A stretch of DNA of 64,000 bases from Blastocladiella emersonii ATCC 22665 (GCA_025594325.1 JANHCV010000008.1:1612001-1676000), one strand, 5' to 3'; shown: positions 17,961 to 29,917, counted from the stretch's first letter. Notes: generated by a model from the letters alone, not told the origin. Made by a program: numbers and translations.

Positions 17961-18265
17961 GCGAGTCTAGTTTGCCCTCGGTTCCACTCGGCGCATCTAC
18001 GGCGCCCGCCCTCCATCACCCTGTCGACAACAACGACGGCGACTCGACGCTTTCGGAGCTGGAAAGCAACGCTGGCGCTGGCGCTGACCGTGGTGAGGAG
18101 GCGAGCGATGGAGATGATGACCACGACCACGACGAGTACGAGCAGCTTGACGAGCCCGCGCGCGCAAGCTCGAGTCGCCAGCCTGCTACTCGCCGTATTC
18201 CTGGTCCAACGTCGTCGCGCAAGCCGCCGGCCCTGCGGTCGCCTGCGTCAACCGCGTCTGCGTCA

Positions 18266-18964
18266 ACGGCGCGGCGTGCGCGAGGAGGGGCCCCAACGTG
18301 GAAATGGCTGCAACGAGGTTGACACGCGTGCTCGTGGGCGCGCGCGGCTGCACAATGACGGCGGGGACCCCTGTCTCGCTCCACGCGAAGCGGTGGTTGG
18401 CCGCTGTCGGCTGGATGCCGCACTCGTCGCAGAAGACAAGCTGGTCGGCCCTGAAGCCAGCGGTTTCGACGTACTGGCGCCAGGCGGCGCGCGCCTCCTC
18501 GTTGTAGTTGGCGCCGCGCAACTTGACCACCGTCTTCGAGAAGCCAAGGCGGTCGAGAAGCCTCAAAAGCGTCGACACGGAGACCGACTTGATGCGCTCC
18601 GCGCGCAGCAGCTCGGAAATGTCGCGTAGGGTGAGCCACGGGGTGCTGGTGATGGAAACGCGCACAAACTAGATTGCAGGGGCAGGAGCGCGGGTTGAAG
18701 ATGAGCACCGTGCCCGACGCGGCGGATACCTTGTGGAGCGCGACGCACCTCATCGTCGTCGGCGTCGAGCTTGGTTTCGCGCGGCGGACGCGGGACGGGC
18801 TCAAACGCAGCGACTCCACCCGCCCTGTAAGCGACCACCCAGCGCGAAATCGTAGAGTGGCTGCAGAGAAGTTTGTTTCCGACCTCGCGCACCGACATTC
18901 CATTGTTCAAGACCATGTTACATGCCGCGAGTTGCAGGCGCAGCAGATGCTTGTTCTGAGACAT
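18266..18964 (-). pseudogene. Tc1/mariner-type transposase, 3'-truncated
   Basis: Exon 1 (18964-18749, 72 codons) starts MSQNKHLLRLQLAACNMVL and encodes a helix-turn-helix (VREVGNKLLCSHSTISRW). An 80-bp intron (18669-18748, GTGCGT...TCTAG) follows in phase 0. Exon 2 begins FVRVSITSTPWLTL and carries the first catalytic Asp region, LVFCDECGIQ, before losing similarity to the second copy at 18265. The second Asp and the Glu of the DDE triad are absent, so it cannot be an active transposase. It lies inside the foldback-like unit, but nothing shows that it mobilised it. Confidence 0.8.
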
Positions 18965-18969
18965 GGCAG

Positions 18970-19802
18970 GGAAGTCGGACAGAGCGAAGGGAGCGGCGGG
19001 TGGGACGGCCAAGCGAGCTGCTATTGAGATGGTTACGCCGATGCACGGAGTGAGCGGGCCGCGAGATGCGGTGTTTGGGAGCGACGCCGGGGTCGAGGTC
19101 GGCACGCCGTGTCCCGCGCGTGGCTCAAGTGCACGCGACCGAGCCGGCGGCTGAAACGAAACGAGCGCCGAGCCCCGCTCCCTGCCCCGCTCCTCCAAGC
19201 GACCGCGGACATCCATGAATACCTGTTCTCATGAATCTTATGCCCATGTGACTTGGTGCAATCTGTTTATGGGCCGTTGGCACAGACCTTTACGCCGCGG
19301 AGAGCGGTCCCACGCCCCGAACGCCCCTACCCGTCGCCACACTGTGGGGCAGCGTTGTTCGCGTGCACGTAGCGGGTAGAGTCACCGCCGCGGCAGCCCA
19401 AACGATGGCTTGAGAGGAAGGTCATAGTCTTGGGTTCTTGCCACAAGTGGTGCCCGACCCGGAGCACGACCACGACTCGCCTTTTGTCGCTGCCCTTGCA
19501 AGGAGCGGAGCTCGTGGCGCGCTGCCACGGTCCCCGTAGATCGCGCCCTCACGGCTTTTCAGTGAGCTTGGCCGATTCCGCGCAGTGAAATGGGCCAGGC
19601 AACTACTTTATGGGCACGCCGCTGAGCGCAGACTTGACTGCACCCTTGCACGTTTGGCCCGCTCATGGTCAGCTCAAACAATTCGTCTGAGGATACGTGA
19701 TGGACACTCGGGCGCGCTCTTACTGGGTTGCCAAGCATGCTGCCGAAGCCTTGCGCTCGAGTGGTCCATCGATATTCGCAGCGTGGCAAGCCAGCCTGGC
19801 CC
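18970..19802. other. No gene recognised
   Basis: The stretch is GC-rich and non-repetitive. I see no frame with protein-like content and no RNA gene. Confidence 0.4.
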
Positions 19803-20440
19803 GCGTCGCGTAACTACCTCGCGTGCTCACCCCTTTGCGTTATCGCGCGACCTCTCGGCGGAATCTACTACTTCTCGCAAGGCTTTAGAGATTCTCTAAG
19901 CTGTGAGTTGTACGACACCAAGCAAGAAAGAGAAAAAAGTGGGGTCTGAGCGGGACTGCCTTGTGACGCGTAACTAACCTCGCGTGCTCACCTCGTTGCG
20001 ATATCGCGTAAATTCTGAGCGGAATCTACTACTAACTGCAGTGCTCTTTAAGGCTCCTGAGAAGAGAGTTGGGTGGTGTTAAAAAGGAAAGTGAAATATG
20101 GGGGGAAAGGGCAGATCGTGCTTGTGGCACGCAGCTGACATTGCGTGTCTTTCCCTTTGCGATATCAAATAATTTCGCAATGGAATCTACTACTACGCGT
20201 AAGTTTATAAAGGTCTTCTGAGCTGTGCGTTGGGCGTTATCAAGCAGGGCAGTGAGATACATGGGGTGTAGGCAGGCTGGCCTTGTGGCGGGTAGCTGAC
20301 CTCAGGTGCCCAACCCTTGCGATATCGCGTATTTTCTCGACGGAATCTACTACTACGCGAGAAGCCATGGAGGTCTCTTGAGTTGTTCTTTGGGAGTTAT
20401 TAAGCAGGGGAGTGAAATAAGTGAAATGGGAGCAGACTGT
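19803..20440 (+). repeat. 161-bp satellite, four tandem units
   Basis: The conserved core GGAATCTACTAC occurs with GAATCT at 19861, 20022, 20183 and 20343, giving periods of 161, 161 and 160 bp. Each unit also has TGCGATATCGCG-like and AAG-AG-GAAA blocks at fixed offsets. Units are clearly diverged. The array abuts the right 11-bp array. Confidence 0.85.
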
Positions 20441-20949
20441 CTGGTCACGTTCTGGTCTGGTTTTGGTCCAAGTCTGCTTTCAGTCTGCTTTCAGTCCACT
20501 CAGGTCATATTCAGGTTTGCTCCGAGTTGTCTCGGCGCTGGCTTCATTCAATTTCAGTCTGGTCTGAGTCTAGTTTGCGTTTAGTCCGAGTCTAGTTTGC
20601 GTTTGGTCTGCGTTTAGTCTGGTTTTGGTTTCAGTTTAGTCTGCGTTTGGTCCAGGTCTGGTCAGCTTTTGCTCGAGTTTGATTTTAGTTTAGTTTAGTT
20701 CCAGTTCAGTTTGAGTTTACTTTGGGTTCAGACTGAGTCTACTTTGGGGTTGATGTGGGCGTTTCAGGGTCTGCTCATAGTCTGACTCAAGTCGAATAGA
20801 ATTCTGTTTCTGGTTTGCTCGAGGTTTACTCTGAGTTCAGTCATGGTTGAGTTTAGATTTACTCTAGGTTTACTCTAGGTTTACTCTAGGTTTACTCGTG
20901 GTTCAGTCATGGTTCAGTTGAGTTTCAGTCACGGTTTAGTCTGAGTTTA
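20441..20949 (-). repeat. Right 11-bp array, inner part
   Basis: These are diverged 11-bp units such as AGTTTGCGTTT and AGTCTGAGTTT, the reverse complement of the left array theme. The Harbinger element splits the array at a TTA site; it resumes at 24192-24411. Confidence 0.8.
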
Positions 20950-21158
20950 GGGCCCGTTTGGTTCAGATCAGGTGGATCAGCTGAAAAAGTTGCCACGTTT
21001 CACCTCACCCCCGTTCATCTCAGCGGCCATGCGAACCAAACGCCCCGCTGGATGAACGCCCCCCCGCAATAAAATCTTTCCCACCTCTTTGCAGCCGCAC
21101 TTATTGCAACGAATCAACACCTAACCTCACGCATCGTGTTCTCGAGCCCTCAAACGAC

Positions 21159-22476
21159 ATGGGCAAGGGATACAACCGCAAGCTGCGCGGCCTCATGCTC
21201 ACGGCCGCCCTCGCTCTCCTGCGACGTCTCGCTGCGCGCAACGAGCGCCGCTCGTGGGAGCCTATCCGCACGTCCACGCTTTCTGGCGAGTCGTGGGTTC
21301 AAGAGCTGCTGACGTGCAACAGCGAAACGCGTTTTTCGGAAATCGCCCGTATGCCCCGCGAGACCTTCAAGGCCATCTGCCGCCTGTTCCGCGACCGTGG
21401 CCTTCTCGCCGACGGCCGCGAGCTGTCCGTCGAGGCGCGCTTCATGGTTTTTCTTGTCATGGCCGGCGAGGGCAGCACCAACCGCAACCTCAGGGAGCGG
21501 TTCCAAATCTCTGGCGAGACCGCGTCCAGGGTTCTGAAGCAAGTGCTCGACGCTCTGTACCGCCTGATGCCCGAGTTCATTGTCCAGCCGTCCGATTCTA
21601 CGCCCGTGCATGAGCGCATCGCCCACGATCCGAAATACGCTCCGTTCCAGAACGCGGTCGGCGCGCTTGACGGAACGCACATCCCGTTTGTTGTGCCCAC
21701 TAAGCTTCACGACTCGTTCCGAAACCGCAAGGGGACCATATCCTCAAATGTCCTCGCTGCCTGCGACTTTGACTTGAACTTCACCTACGTTCTCGCAGGG
21801 TGGGAGGGCAAGGCGCACGACTCGCGCGTGCTCTCGGACGCCTTCGCCCGTGGGTTCAAAATCCCCGCCGGCCGCTTCTACCTCGCCGACGGCGGCTACG
21901 CAAACCGCACGTCCATCATCGTGCCCTTCAGCGGTACCCGCTATCATCTTCGCGAGTTTGCGCGCGGCAAGGATGGGTACGTTCTCACTGCCATGACCAT
22001 CACGTTGGCGCCATCTCATCTGCTTCACCAACGTACGTAGAGTTAAGAACCGCGAAGAGCTTTTCAATCTGCGCCACGCGTCGCTCCGCAACTCTGTTGA
22101 GCGTATCTTTGGCGTGCTCAAGAAGCGGTTCCGCGTCCTCTCGATTGGCGCGGCCTACCCAATCAAGACTCAAGTCAAGCTTGTGTACGCGCTCTGCACG
22201 CTGCACAACATGATCAACAAGTGGAACCAAGGCGGCGACGCCTTCTTTCGCGACGCCGAGACGGAGCTCCGGCGCGCGCGGGACGCGGCGCGTGAGGCGC
22301 CAGTGCGTGGGCGCGAGCCCCTGGACGACGAGAACGAGGAGGACGACGAGGCCGCTGTCCTCGAGGCCTCGCTGGACGGAGCTCGTCAGCGCGGTATCTC
22401 GCTTCGGAACCGCGTCGCAAATGTTCTTTGGACCGAGTACAGGCGTGTCATGGCCGCTCGTGGGACCCGTCTTTGA
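21159..22476 (+). CDS. Harbinger DDE transposase, copy 1 (one intron)
   Basis: Exons 21159-21976 and 22041-22476 join across a 64-bp intron (GTACGT...TACGTAG) to give 417 aa; without splicing the frame stops at 22040. The DDE_4/HARBI1-type core is clear: GALDGTHIPF (first Asp), LADGGYANR (second Asp), and, in exon 2, RNSVERIFGVLKKRF with the catalytic Glu. TLHNMIN follows as in the family. An N-terminal helical region (residues 40-140) contains FSEIARMPRETFKAICRLF and an HTH-like RFQISGETASRVLKQV. It should cut and paste the element together with the accessory protein encoded on the other strand. All triad residues are present. Confidence 0.92.
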
Positions 22477-22788
22477 AGGCGCGAAATAATTGTTGTACCC
22501 GCATGCATGCTGTAATATACTGATTTGTCAAGTACTATAACGTTAGATAAGCGATTCCAGATGATTTGACGCGTCGCTGAGGTCAGAACGCATCGGTGGA
22601 GACGCGTCGATCAATCACGTGACGTGCGAGACACTTTGAGAACCACGCGTTTCTCAACGAGTCGCGTCATTTTCGAGCGAAGGGTAACAATTGAAGATAC
22701 GATGGATACAAAGCCAGATGTATTGGACACAAATGGGCGAGAACAAGGCCAGGAAGCAACGCGAGGGAGGGGGACATGTGCGAGAGAG
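22477..22788. other. Convergent intergenic region of Harbinger copy 1
   Basis: No gene. It contains the GACGCGTCG-N4-ATCACGTGA module at 22601-22622, another ACGCGTC word at 22568-22576, and AT-rich sequence near 22505-22550. Both element genes end into it. Confidence 0.5.
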
Positions 22789-23918
22789 CTACTGAATGAA
22801 AAACTCGAGGACGCGCTTGCGCTTCGGTCCGGACACGGCCATGACGCGAAGCGCTTGATCCTCGGTCAGGCGGGTGGCGACGTCGATCTGGTACTCTTCA
22901 TTGTCGTTGTACGCGTCCTGGACCCATTCAAGTGCGGCGGTCAGAACGGGCTTGGAGTCGGCGGTCGAGACGCTCTGGAACACCTCCTTGATGCCCATGA
23001 GGAATTCCGAGTCCGAGAGGCGACGCGAGCTGCTGTCCGAAGTGCGGCTGCGCTTGCTGGCGGGGGCCGCGTCGTCTTGACCATCGACACCTTCCACGTC
23101 ACCAGACTCCTTGCCGTCCTGCTTGAGGTGCGAGTACTCGCCGGTGGCGGTCGAGCTGCCCCACGGCATGTTGGCCTTCTTGTAGTACGGGAAGGGCTTG
23201 CAGCCCGCAGTCAGCTCCTCCTTGAGCTCTGCCTACAATTGAAGCAGGCCAGGCGCTGTTAGCTCGCCGCGAGTTGACGCGTAACGATATTGAACAAACG
23301 TACCGAGAGATCGTTCCAGAACTCCTCTGGCACGTCGACCGTGCACTCACCCTCATTCCAGGTGCAGCCGTTGCCCGAGTACGACAGAAGCCGTTTTACG
23401 GCGCGAAAACAAGTGCGAAGCTGGAGCCGAACGCTGACGTTGTTAGCGCTACGGTTGACGCGTGTCCGCAAGACAAAGCGTACGTATGTCACGCGGTTCT
23501 TGAACTGCTCCGCCGTAAACTGCATGTTGAACTCGTCCGACAGGGCCTGGGCAATCGACACACGGTGCTGGGCCTTGAGCGTGTTGCTGTCGCCGAGCAC
23601 GCCGTCGTCGGCGAGGTTGCAGAAGTGGTCGAGGAGGAAGTTGGTCGACGCGGAGCAGAAGGTGGCCTTGCCGCCGCTGGCCTTGCCGCTGCTGGCCTTG
23701 CTGCCACTGGCCTTGCGCTTGCTTGGCTTGGCGATGGTCACGGGCGGCAGCGGGTTGGTCGGCGTGACAGCAGCGTTGCCGTCGCTCCCAGCAGCGTTGT
23801 CATCTGCATCCTCGTCGCTATCGGCGGGCGGCGGCGGGATTTCGGGCACGTTCTTGACGATCTCCTCGATGGACATGGCCGTACGGCCAGCGCGCTTTTT
23901 GCTTGACGGGGGAGCCAT
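22789..23918 (-). CDS. Harbinger accessory Myb/SANT-like protein, copy 1 (two introns)
   Basis: Exons 23918-23484, 23420-23304 and 23232-22789 give 331 aa. Intron 1 (23421-23483, 63 bp) keeps frame and has GCTAAC near its 3' end; intron 2 (23233-23303, 71 bp) is phase 0. The protein has a basic, serine/lysine-rich N-terminal part (residues 50-85) and a trihelix/SANT-like region, HFCNLADDGVLGDSNTLKAQ through FKNRVTY|LRTCFRAVKRLLSYSG, as in the second protein of PIF/Harbinger elements. A short acidic/polar linker and a C-terminal helical segment (SDSEFLMGIKEVFQSV) follow. In known elements this protein binds element ends and helps the transposase enter the nucleus; here that is inferred. Confidence 0.85.
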
Positions 23919-24191
23919 TCTTTTCGGCTTTGAGGGAGGACGGGGGAGAGAGAGCGAGTTACGTTGGAGGAAAACGGCGTTTATATAGGCCGGGGAGCAC
24001 AGCCTGAAGGTTTCGGGGGCGAGCAGACGGGCGATTCAGCGACGAGGGTTCCATTCAGCTCACCCGGGGGTCGAACCAAACGCCGCGATGAACGCGACGG
24101 GGTGAAAATGCCACGTTTCAGCTGGGTGAACACCGGACCGTGTAAAATCGATTGATCCACCTGATTCACCCCGGAACCAAACGGGCCCTTA

Positions 24192-24411
24192 GTCTGAGTT
24201 TAGTCTGAGTTTAGTCTGAGTTTAGTCTGAGTTTAGTCTGAGTTTAGTCGAGGTTTAGTCGAGGTTCAGTCACGGTTTGGTCTTGGTTTGTCCATGGTTC
24301 TGTCGCGGTTTAGTCGAGGTTCAGTCGCGGTTCAGTCGAGGTTTAGTTGCAGTTCAGTCGCGGTTCAGTCGCAGTTTAGTCGCGTTTTAGTCGCGGTTTA
24401 GTCGCGTTCTG
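24192..24411 (-). repeat. Right 11-bp array, outer part
   Basis: Uniform units GTTTAGTCTGA and GTTTAGTCGAG/GTTCAGTCGCG run up to the 38-bp terminal sequence at 24412-24449. They continue the array interrupted by Harbinger copy 1. Confidence 0.9.
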
Positions 24412-24480
24412 GTCGCTGACTGTCTCATCGGAAGTGAAAATGGGTGTATTGGACACTCCTAAAACATGCACAAAGCGATC

Positions 24481-25751
24481 CTACTCTGGACTAGACCGCG
24501 TCTCAGTAGCGCTGCGCTTATCAACGACGGATGCGTCCTCGTTCGTCTCCTCGCCTCCCGGAGGCGTCGACTGCGGACTGCCGCTCGCAATGAACTCAAA
24601 TGCGGCTGCGTGGCGCGTCTTGAAATCGTCCCAACCGCACAGCTCGATGGTTCCGGGCGCCAAACGGATATGACAGTTGGCGTCGTGAACGCGTTTCATG
24701 ACACCCGCGACGCTGGTCCCGTCCTCCTGCCCAGGCGATTCGGCGTTCAAGAACATGATGCTGTCGGTCATGACATCGAGTACCGCTGACGATACGATAT
24801 TCGCGCACGCAACCTTGACAACGGCTCGGATAGCCGGCACGATGCCAGGCGTTTGGGCAATGTGATGTGATGCCGTCACGGCGCGCGTTGCAACCACGGG
24901 ATCGGCCCATGCAATCATGTGAGCGGCACGACTCGAGTGCGCGAAGATGTTCGCCGAGACGTGGCCGGCGGCGGCACACGCCGGGTACTGCTTGATGATC
25001 GGGTTGCGTTGGAGGAGCGGCAGGAATAACGTAAGCGGGTGCGCGTCAAGCGCGTGCCAAAGGTCGGCGAGGCAGCAGCGCGGAATTGGGCCTTTGCTCG
25101 CGGGTTTTGGGTCCTGCGGCTTCTTGAACCGCAGGTTGGCGAGACCATCTGGCGAGACGGCCTGCAAAAACCACGCGAGGACGCGATTCCATTCATCGCG
25201 CTGCTGTTGGTTGATGGCGAGCATGACTTGCAGCTTAGGGTTGCCGAGCGGGACTCGAACGGCGGCGGCAGCAGCGACGTTGAACGCCGCGGAAAGATTG
25301 TCTGCGACGCAAGCAAGAACAACAATCAGCCGGTGCAAGGCCGCAAGCGTGATCCGGATCGCGGCACCTTCAACGCTGCAATGGTGAAGCGTGCACCCGT
25401 TGCCGTTCCAACCATCGTCCAGATGTCCTTGTAAGCCTCAATGGACCGCGCTTCGCGCAGCAGCGGAAAGAGGTCAACACCGCTTGTATCCGAATACCCG
25501 CAAAGAGTCTCGGCAAACTGGCGACGCGTGGCTGGGTCGTCGAGGACGCGGTCAACTGAACGAAGCACTACAAGCATGCACACTGCATTCAAAGACGCCG
25601 CTGGGTGTGTGGTCGGACAAAGACAAAGCAAACGCGCGGCGTCAGCGGACATGGACTCGGCCGCCTGTGTTACGGACTCAAAGTGCTCAGTTGTGCTTGA
25701 CGACACAATTGACTGAGCTACAACCAATATTCGAGCCGCGGCGCGTGTCAT
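24481..25751 (-). pseudogene. Helical host-like protein gene with one frameshift
   Basis: From an ATG at 25749-25751 the frame encodes an alanine-rich helical protein (LVVAQSIVSSSTTEHFESV, LLCLCPTTHPAASLNAV) to a stop at 25326-25328. The sequence clearly continues one frame over (AIRITLAALHRLIVVLACV) to 24481, giving about 420 residues in all. A single indel between about 25330 and 25390 would restore one protein; I see no splice sites there. The repeat-like helices (ARM/HEAT-type feel) carry no motif I can name. The Gypsy LTR ends 25 bp upstream of the ATG and may have replaced its promoter. Confidence 0.55.
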
Positions 25752-25776
25752 GACGCCAGGGCGTCCCAAAGGTGGC

Positions 25777-25950
25777 TGTAAGGTGCCGAGGGGGAGGGTC
25801 TTGCGCCACAAGGAATGACTAGCCGGATAATGAAGGATTGTATCACGAATGACAAGAGAGAGGGAGAGCGAGGGCAACGCTCGGCTTATGAGGGACTGCG
25901 CCACCAGCCCGCGCCACCAGCCCAAGCCGTTGGATCACCAAACCGTGACA
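25777..25950 (-). repeat. Ty3/Gypsy 3' LTR (174 bp)
   Basis: On the minus strand it runs TGTCACGG...CACCTTACA (TG...CA ends). A polypurine tract, GGAGGGGGAAGGGGAGATAG, lies immediately upstream and overlaps the end of the pol frame. A copy of the same length is at 35565-35738. Confidence 0.9.
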
Positions 25951-26625
25951 CTATCTCCCCTTCCCCCTCCGCGGGTTGGGTTTTGACAGGTTCTGCGCGT
26001 GGAACTCGGCGAGCAGCTCGAGGTGCTTGAGGTTCGCGTACGGCTCCCAGGTGTTGTCATCCTTGGGGCAGCCGTGCCACTTGAGCAGGTACTTGACGCT
26101 GCGACCCAAAGCCGACCTGCGCGCGTCGACAATCGCCTCGACCGACCACTCCTCGCGCCCGTTGACGACGTACGGCGCCGGCGGCGGCGGCGGCAGCGTG
26201 CGGCCCGGGAACGTGTCCTCGTCGTGCGCGACCACCAGCTTGATGAGCGAGACGTGGAACACCGGGTGGACGCGCGCCATGGTCGGCGGCAGCTCGAGCT
26301 CGGCGGCCAACTTGCAGATGAGGCGCACGATCTTGAGCGGCTCCGTGTACTTGGGCCCAAGCTTTGCCTTGGGCACGTTGACGCGCAGGTTCTTGGTGCT
26401 CAGCAGCACCATGTCGCCGACCTTGTAGTCGGGGCCCTCGTGGCGGCGGCGGTCAGCGTGCTTCTTGTACAGCTCCTTGGCGCGCTCGACCTTCTCGCGC
26501 ATCTTGCCCTGGACGTCGGCGATGCGCTCGGCCAGCGCGGCGGCTGACGGGACCCGATCCGACCGAACTGGCGCGGCCGAGAGCCGCAGGTTGAACGCGT
26601 AGTTGGCCTTGAACGGCGACATGCC
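25951..26625 (-). pseudogene. Ty3/Gypsy chromovirus pol 3' end (integrase C-terminus + chromodomain)
   Basis: The recognisable part starts GMSPFKANYAFN at 26625 and runs to the stop beside the LTR. It contains the integrase C-terminal GPY/F-like region (VGDMVLLSTKNLRV...LGPKYTEPLKIV), the HPVFHVSLIK motif and a chromodomain (EWSVEAIVDAR...YLLKWHGCPKDDNTWEP). Gag, protease, reverse transcriptase, RNase H and the integrase core are missing; upstream sequence (to 26901) is scrambled but still open. The element is therefore 5'-truncated and dead. The chromodomain would have guided insertion to histone-marked chromatin. Confidence 0.9.
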
Positions 26626-26901
26626 CCGTGCTCGCTGACCAGGTCCGCGCGAAGCACCCTGCGAATCATGCCAAAGTTGATGGTCTCTTGGGTGGTACCA
26701 GGAACTTTGCAAGCAATCGACGCGCACCACCTGCGTGTTATACTCTGTGAGAATCCGAGTTTTTAGGATCAGTGTGAAGTGAGCATATGGGTGATCAAAG
26801 ACGGCGAGTGGGCTCTGATCCTGCACTTTGTGTGCCTGCGCGCACCGTTTTCGATGTCCTGCACTCGCTTTCTTCCGTTCGCTTGATTCGCGCCTGATCA
26901 C

Positions 26902-29880
26902 TGAGCACAGCTCTTGGCGCCTCGACTTGGTAATCCGCGTGGGCCGTCCATGACACCCGCGCCCGCTGCATCGCGCGAGCTCCGTCGCAGCCAGTACACG
27001 AGCTTGGCGCGGCGTGTCGAGTGACTGCTACTCCTCTTACTCTTCAGCTTTTGGCGTCTCGGCTGTACAAGCCGCGCCAGGACCAACAGCGCACGCGTCG
27101 TTCCCCTCACCTTTCCCTCTCAGGTCGCAGCCACCTGTGGAGCGAGCGATGCGACCAGCTTGTATCGCATCGATTTCAGGTCGACACAACCTCGCCCTGT
27201 GTTGTGTCACCTGCGCGCGCGAATCCATGCTCTCAGCGTGCGAGCTGCGCGTCTGACACGCCAGTAGCTTTTTGACGCGGACGGCTCGACTTTGTATAAC
27301 TCGATCAGCCTCCGCGATGCACGTGGTGCAAAGTAGATCTCTAGACTCGATTGCGGTTGGACTTGAACCTCACTTTGCTGCCTGAGGCGGCGGCCGCGAT
27401 CAGCGTCACTTGTTTGCGGATTCATGGAGTACCCACATAATCAACGCGGCACTAGAGGTCCTCATATCTCCTTGGTGACAAGAGAATCAATGCTGTCCCA
27501 ATCCGCGGACCTTGGGAGCGAGCGGCGTGAGGCACGAGGTTGTGTGTCCCACCTCATGGGCTTGCATCCATGAAAAGCGAGCACTTTGAGCACCCGAATA
27601 AGTTGGAACATGTCTCACGTAGAGTTGATGAGCTCCCGGTATCGTAAACGCGGCCGACGCAATCCATCGTCAGGAACCGCCGCGTGACGTGAAAGGCCCG
27701 TGGTCGACTGCACCAGGCGCCCTCCTACATCCGCAATATGGACTCGCCAAGACCAGCGGGGTTCTAGGGAGGCTATATAGGCTAATCGCTATAACCTCAG
27801 GCGCACGAGAGCTCCGACTTGACGCCATGGGGTAATCGCGGAGAGGTGGACTATGAATGCGTTGTTCAAGTTGCACCGCGGTCAACATGACCTGACCACG
27901 CCACCAAAACGCGGTACTCCTCGGCCTGTAAAAGTTCCTCCGTCGGATAATGACTCAAAATGGTCTTAGAAATAGCCTGCGGTGGTAGCCACTCTCAATT
28001 CAGAGTGTGAGGTCGTGCGGGAAGCAAGCCTGTGCCTCATTCATCGCCTGTGATGGCCACGCGCGTCACGTCTTCATTCTAGCTTGCGCCGATGCTATAC
28101 TGCAACGCGAAGCTATCACTAAAATGCAGTAATAATCGTTATGTCGTCTCCGTTGCCAGAAGCGGCGATGGTCGGGTGACTTGATGAGCTTTGCACTGCA
28201 ACGACTTCAGCTGGGCGAGGCAGAGGGGAGCGTCGATATCAACTTCGCACCAAGGTGTCAGAGAATGCTGAGAAACATTGTTTAATAACTTCTCCGCTCC
28301 ATCTCTCGCATTTCCTCGTGCTCTTGGATCCTCAAACGCGTCGAAAACACTGGAGAGACGCGTTGCGCCACACAGCTGATCAAGCAGCTGATCCCTGAAA
28401 ACGTGTCCAACTCTGAGCGCTCTCTCCCGCAGACGTGACTATGTTGATCTTCTCTCGTGAGATCTACAACTACGCTACGCGTAACTGAATGACCGTGCTC
28501 AGCTTGAGACTTGGGTAGCGCATGCGATCACAGCAAGCTGACTTCGCGTGCCGCAACAGCGACTGCACACTCACGCGCTGAAGTTGACGGCGTAAAGAGC
28601 ATGTGTCAAAAGCCCGCGATATTGGACAGTAAGGGCATGGTTGCAGCATCCATGTGGTTGACTAGTCGCGGCTGGGCTTTGGTGCAGCGACTTTCGCTTC
28701 AGGCGCGATGCATCTCCACGCTTCACGCCTACAATCACTCGTTGCCGCTCTAAGACTTCCAGCAAGACGTACATCCGCATTCCCTTGCATGAGCACACGC
28801 GTGACACTCAGCTATGCTGGATCGCGTCACAGGGCTGACCGCGGACCGCGTCTCGAACCTTTCACGCGTTCGGCCTGCTTGGCCACCGTTCTCGTTCAGC
28901 TACTCCTACCTATGCAGTTCTCATTACTCACCACGAGTTGGCTTGGCTTCCGAACGACCTGCTTCCCTCACACGCGAGCTCAGGAACGCCAGCGCATCAC
29001 TGAAGCGCGGCGAGTCGCGGTCCTTGCGCGAACTGCAGTCCTTGCGCGAGCCGCCGCCACTTCGTCAACTGTAAGCACCTGCGATCCGTGACAACATTGC
29101 GGCTGTCGGATTGAACTGTCGTGTGATACTCGTCATGTACAGCGGGCGCAGGTTGCATCGCAACGCTTCATGTGAGAGCACGTGAGACGAATGCACACCT
29201 GTCCGGCAGGCGACGCCTGTGCCCTCCGCCCCTGCCCTGCGCCGCCGCCGGGTCCGCTCCCTCTCCCCATCGCCCTGAGGAGAGCTGGGTCCGAGCAAGT
29301 AATGCACCTTTCGACTTGTAGTCGACCATCATGAAGCTCATGAAACTTGATTAAGGACGCCAACGGCCGCTCACAACAACCGCAAGGACCTCCGAGTTTT
29401 CGCTGACCACGATCTGGCGGTGGGCAGCCGCGCAGTACGCGGCTGGAACTTCAGCAGTATCGCGGCGACGGCACGCACAGTCTTCGCGCTCGCTGGCGTG
29501 GAGACGCAGGGTCACCGCCTGTTGATCCTTGCCGTTTCAGCACGTGCCCACGTCATGGTGTCAAAAGCAAACTGCTACTTTATGGTGCCATTCGAGCGGT
29601 CCAACGTCGGTCTGGCGTTCTGCTCGCGCGCTCATCGTGACAACGCTTCCTACCTAAGCGTCGACGTTCCCGTCGTGCAAACGAAAGCGCTTCCTTTGCT
29701 GCGTGCGCGTCTCGCGTGCGGCTTTGGACGGGCTCGCATGGTGTCTAGCTCAAGTCGCGAGCGGCGGGCGACGACTTGAAGTCCACCGATTCACAAACTG
29801 TATCGCTCTCTCGCAATGCGCATAAATTCGAGACGTGCGCCCAGCTCGATTGATGCGAGCATACAAAATGGCTGGGAGTT
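26902..29880. other. Gene-poor region, nothing recognised
   Basis: I find no protein-like frame, RNA gene or clear repeat that I can support. Short open frames here are GC-driven. A word CAGCTGATCAAGCAGCTGAT at 28373-28392 resembles CAGCTGATTGAGCAGCTGA at 13146-13164. Confidence 0.4.
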
Positions 29881-29917
29881 ACTACTTGGCAGGCACGAAC
29901 GAGGAGGAGGAGCCTGA

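Larger units (their letters stand above)
20950..24188 (+). mobile_element. PIF/Harbinger DNA transposon, copy 1 (complete)
   Basis: The element is 3,239 bp. The ends are GGGCCCGTTTGGTTC and its inverse, and the subterminal ATCAGGTGGATCA is also shared by both ends. TTA at 20947-20949 and 24189-24191 is the 3-bp target duplication typical of the superfamily. It holds two convergent genes, a DDE transposase (plus strand) and an accessory Myb/SANT-like protein (minus strand), both open after intron removal. It matches copy 2 at 38110-41348 almost base for base, so it moved recently and may still be active. Confidence 0.95.
13356..24449. mobile_element. Foldback-like structure with inverted 11-bp repeat arrays
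   Basis: A 38-bp sequence at 13356-13393 (ATACACCCATTTTCACTTCC...) occurs in exact inverted form at 24412-24449. Each copy is followed inward by an array of 11-bp repeats: GACTAAACCGC/GACTGAACCTC on the left, their reverse complements on the right. Long terminal inverted repeats made of short tandem units are the hallmark of foldback elements. Its outer end is TACACCC, so a TA target duplication is possible but cannot be proven. The interior holds remnants only, and a Harbinger element interrupts the right arm. I see no transposase certain to belong to it. Confidence 0.55.
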
